The translations under genes were made by a program, and so were the position numbers. Below, in pieces: positions 62,806 to 64,000 of a stretch of DNA of 64,000 bases (positions within the stretch are counted from its first letter, which is position 1; each line of letters opens with the position of its first letter). The notes below the pieces were generated by a model. The model did no database searches and was not told where the DNA came from. It saw only the letters and a list, made by a program, of their open reading frames with translations. The stretch is from assembly GCF_040054535.1 (NCBI RefSeq), contig NC_090785.1, positions 16,494,001-16,558,000 of the forward strand. Direction: 5' to 3'. This stretch comes from Antennarius striatus. Taxonomy: Eukaryota; Chordata; Actinopteri; Lophiiformes; Antennariidae.

Positions 62806-64000
62806 GGTACACCACAATTTGGACTGTATTTTATTTATTAGTTCTGGTTTTCTTGCTTCATCCTAGCAGATTTTTATTTGGTACCAATTCCACTGTAAAT
62901 TTCACTGTTGAACAAAGTGAAGTGTTGGGTGTTGTAGTTGTTATTGTTTCTAATTCTGAATATTTTAATTTACACATCCTTGATATATACTCGCCTCTCA
63001 GCTGGAAACCTCATTACTGTTTGTTTTTTCTCTGTCTGTTGGAAAGACTTTTATATTCTGTACATGAATACAGTGATATTTACATTTTGGGAAAAGAAGC
63101 ATCTTCATCTGGGTAAATGTTTTTCTTTTTTAAGAGTAAAAAAAATAACAAAAGAAATCAGTAGAAAATACCTCTAGGTTCTGAAACGACAGTGCTGTAC
63201 TACATTAACCTGTTTTGAGTGTGAATTGATGATGTTGGCCGGACATGAAATAGTCAGCACATAAAGGAAAAAAACAGAACTAATGTCATTTATAATTTAT
63301 GAATAGTTTCTGAAATATAGTCAGTATTTACTACTGTTTGACTTTTGATTTATATTTAGCAGTGTTATCAAAATATGCAACATTTTCCCTATTTTTTTCA
63401 TACGAAGGAACGCAAATCAATTACAAGTGATGCTTCCTTAAACAGCCCCATGATCCCTTTCTGCTCTGTTTTGAATGAAAAAATTCTTTTGTACTCCACT
63501 GTCTTTTTTATCATATTTATTCAACTCCAACTTAATGTTCATTTAAAGATTAATCTAGTAAAAATGAAGGTACCAATGTGTCATCTCAAAACCTTAGCAT
63601 GGCAAGTGTAATTTATTGTCATCAATGGCTCCATTTGTGACATGAGGCTTCGTTTATGATATGGTTGTACAAGTGAAAATGTTTTGAAGTACAAAATAAT
63701 TTAGAAAAGAATATAAAATGTACAACAATGGTCCTGCAAAGGATTTGAAATGATGTTGTATTTCCATGAAATAAAAAATGTTTAACTGAAGTTACATCAT
63801 TCTGGTCTCTTACACCTTGGTAACAAAAGATTGAGTATCTTGTCCTTGTTTTTCTGTCCATAACTGTGACAACCGTGGAGTGTTATTTGTCCAACGCACT
63901 GGCCTGTGAAATATGCCAACATTATCCTGGTCATACTGCAAGCTGTGGCTTACTTGGTGATGCTATTGTCTCCCCCATCTTTATGCCATTTAAAGTTTTG
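62806..64000. other. distal 3' UTR or intergenic sequence
   Basis: No coding exon was recognised. It contains an AATAAA at 63770-63775 that could serve a long cyfip2 3' UTR. Confidence 0.45.

Overview
This is vertebrate, almost certainly teleost fish, genomic DNA. The coding exons are small with canonical GT/AG introns. The intergenic space carries typical fish repeats: Tx1- and L2-type LINE relics, pogo- and Tc1-like DNA element fragments, and many CA/TG, ATTC and TAC microsatellites. Four host genes can be reconstructed exon by exon. On the minus strand lie a LON/RING gene of the LONRF family (14.97-22.77 kb, 12 exons, 591 aa; lonrf1l-like) and med7 (24.57-25.33 kb, single coding exon, 252 aa). 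On the plus strand lie itk (29.53-34.66 kb, 17 exons, 622 aa) and cyfip2 (48.14-61.73 kb, 29 coding exons, 1252 aa, with a probable non-coding first exon near 40.0 kb). The med7-itk-cyfip2 order is the block I recall from human 5q33.

Layout: 0-14.9 kb is gene-free and repeat-rich. It holds a decayed Tx1 LINE interrupted by a pogo-like non-autonomous transposon, and a second, inverted copy of that transposon at 7.4 kb. 14.9-26.3 kb holds the two minus-strand genes in tandem. 26.6-28.6 kb is a TAC/TAA microsatellite, an L2 LINE 3' fragment and one copy of a short interspersed repeat. 29.5-35.4 kb is itk. 36.5-39.5 kb is a compound microsatellite, a jockey-superfamily LINE fragment and a Tc1-like inverted-repeat element. 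39.8-62.8 kb is cyfip2, with an inferred ~8.1 kb first intron. The last ~1.2-2 kb is 3' UTR and intergenic sequence.

The four genes are not one pathway. MED7 is a Mediator middle-module subunit. ITK is the Tec-family kinase of T-cell receptor signalling. CYFIP2 is the Rac1-binding subunit of the WAVE actin-regulatory complex. LONRF proteins are RING E3 ligase-like proteins with a LON substrate-binding domain. Linkage of ITK and CYFIP2 is conserved synteny rather than an operon-like unit.

The most interesting points are these: cyfip2 encodes Glu in the genome at what I align as the mammalian K/E A-to-I recoding site; itk has a degraded proline-rich motif, an ALQNY in place of the SH3 ALYDY, and a divergent SH2-kinase linker exon; there is a perfect 25-bp hairpin just upstream of the med7 coding exon; and four copies of an apparently non-autonomous repeat carry nuclear-receptor-like half-sites. 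I saw no evidence of a new enzymatic or defence system. The exon models are hand-derived from splice sites and reading frame and were not checked against transcripts.
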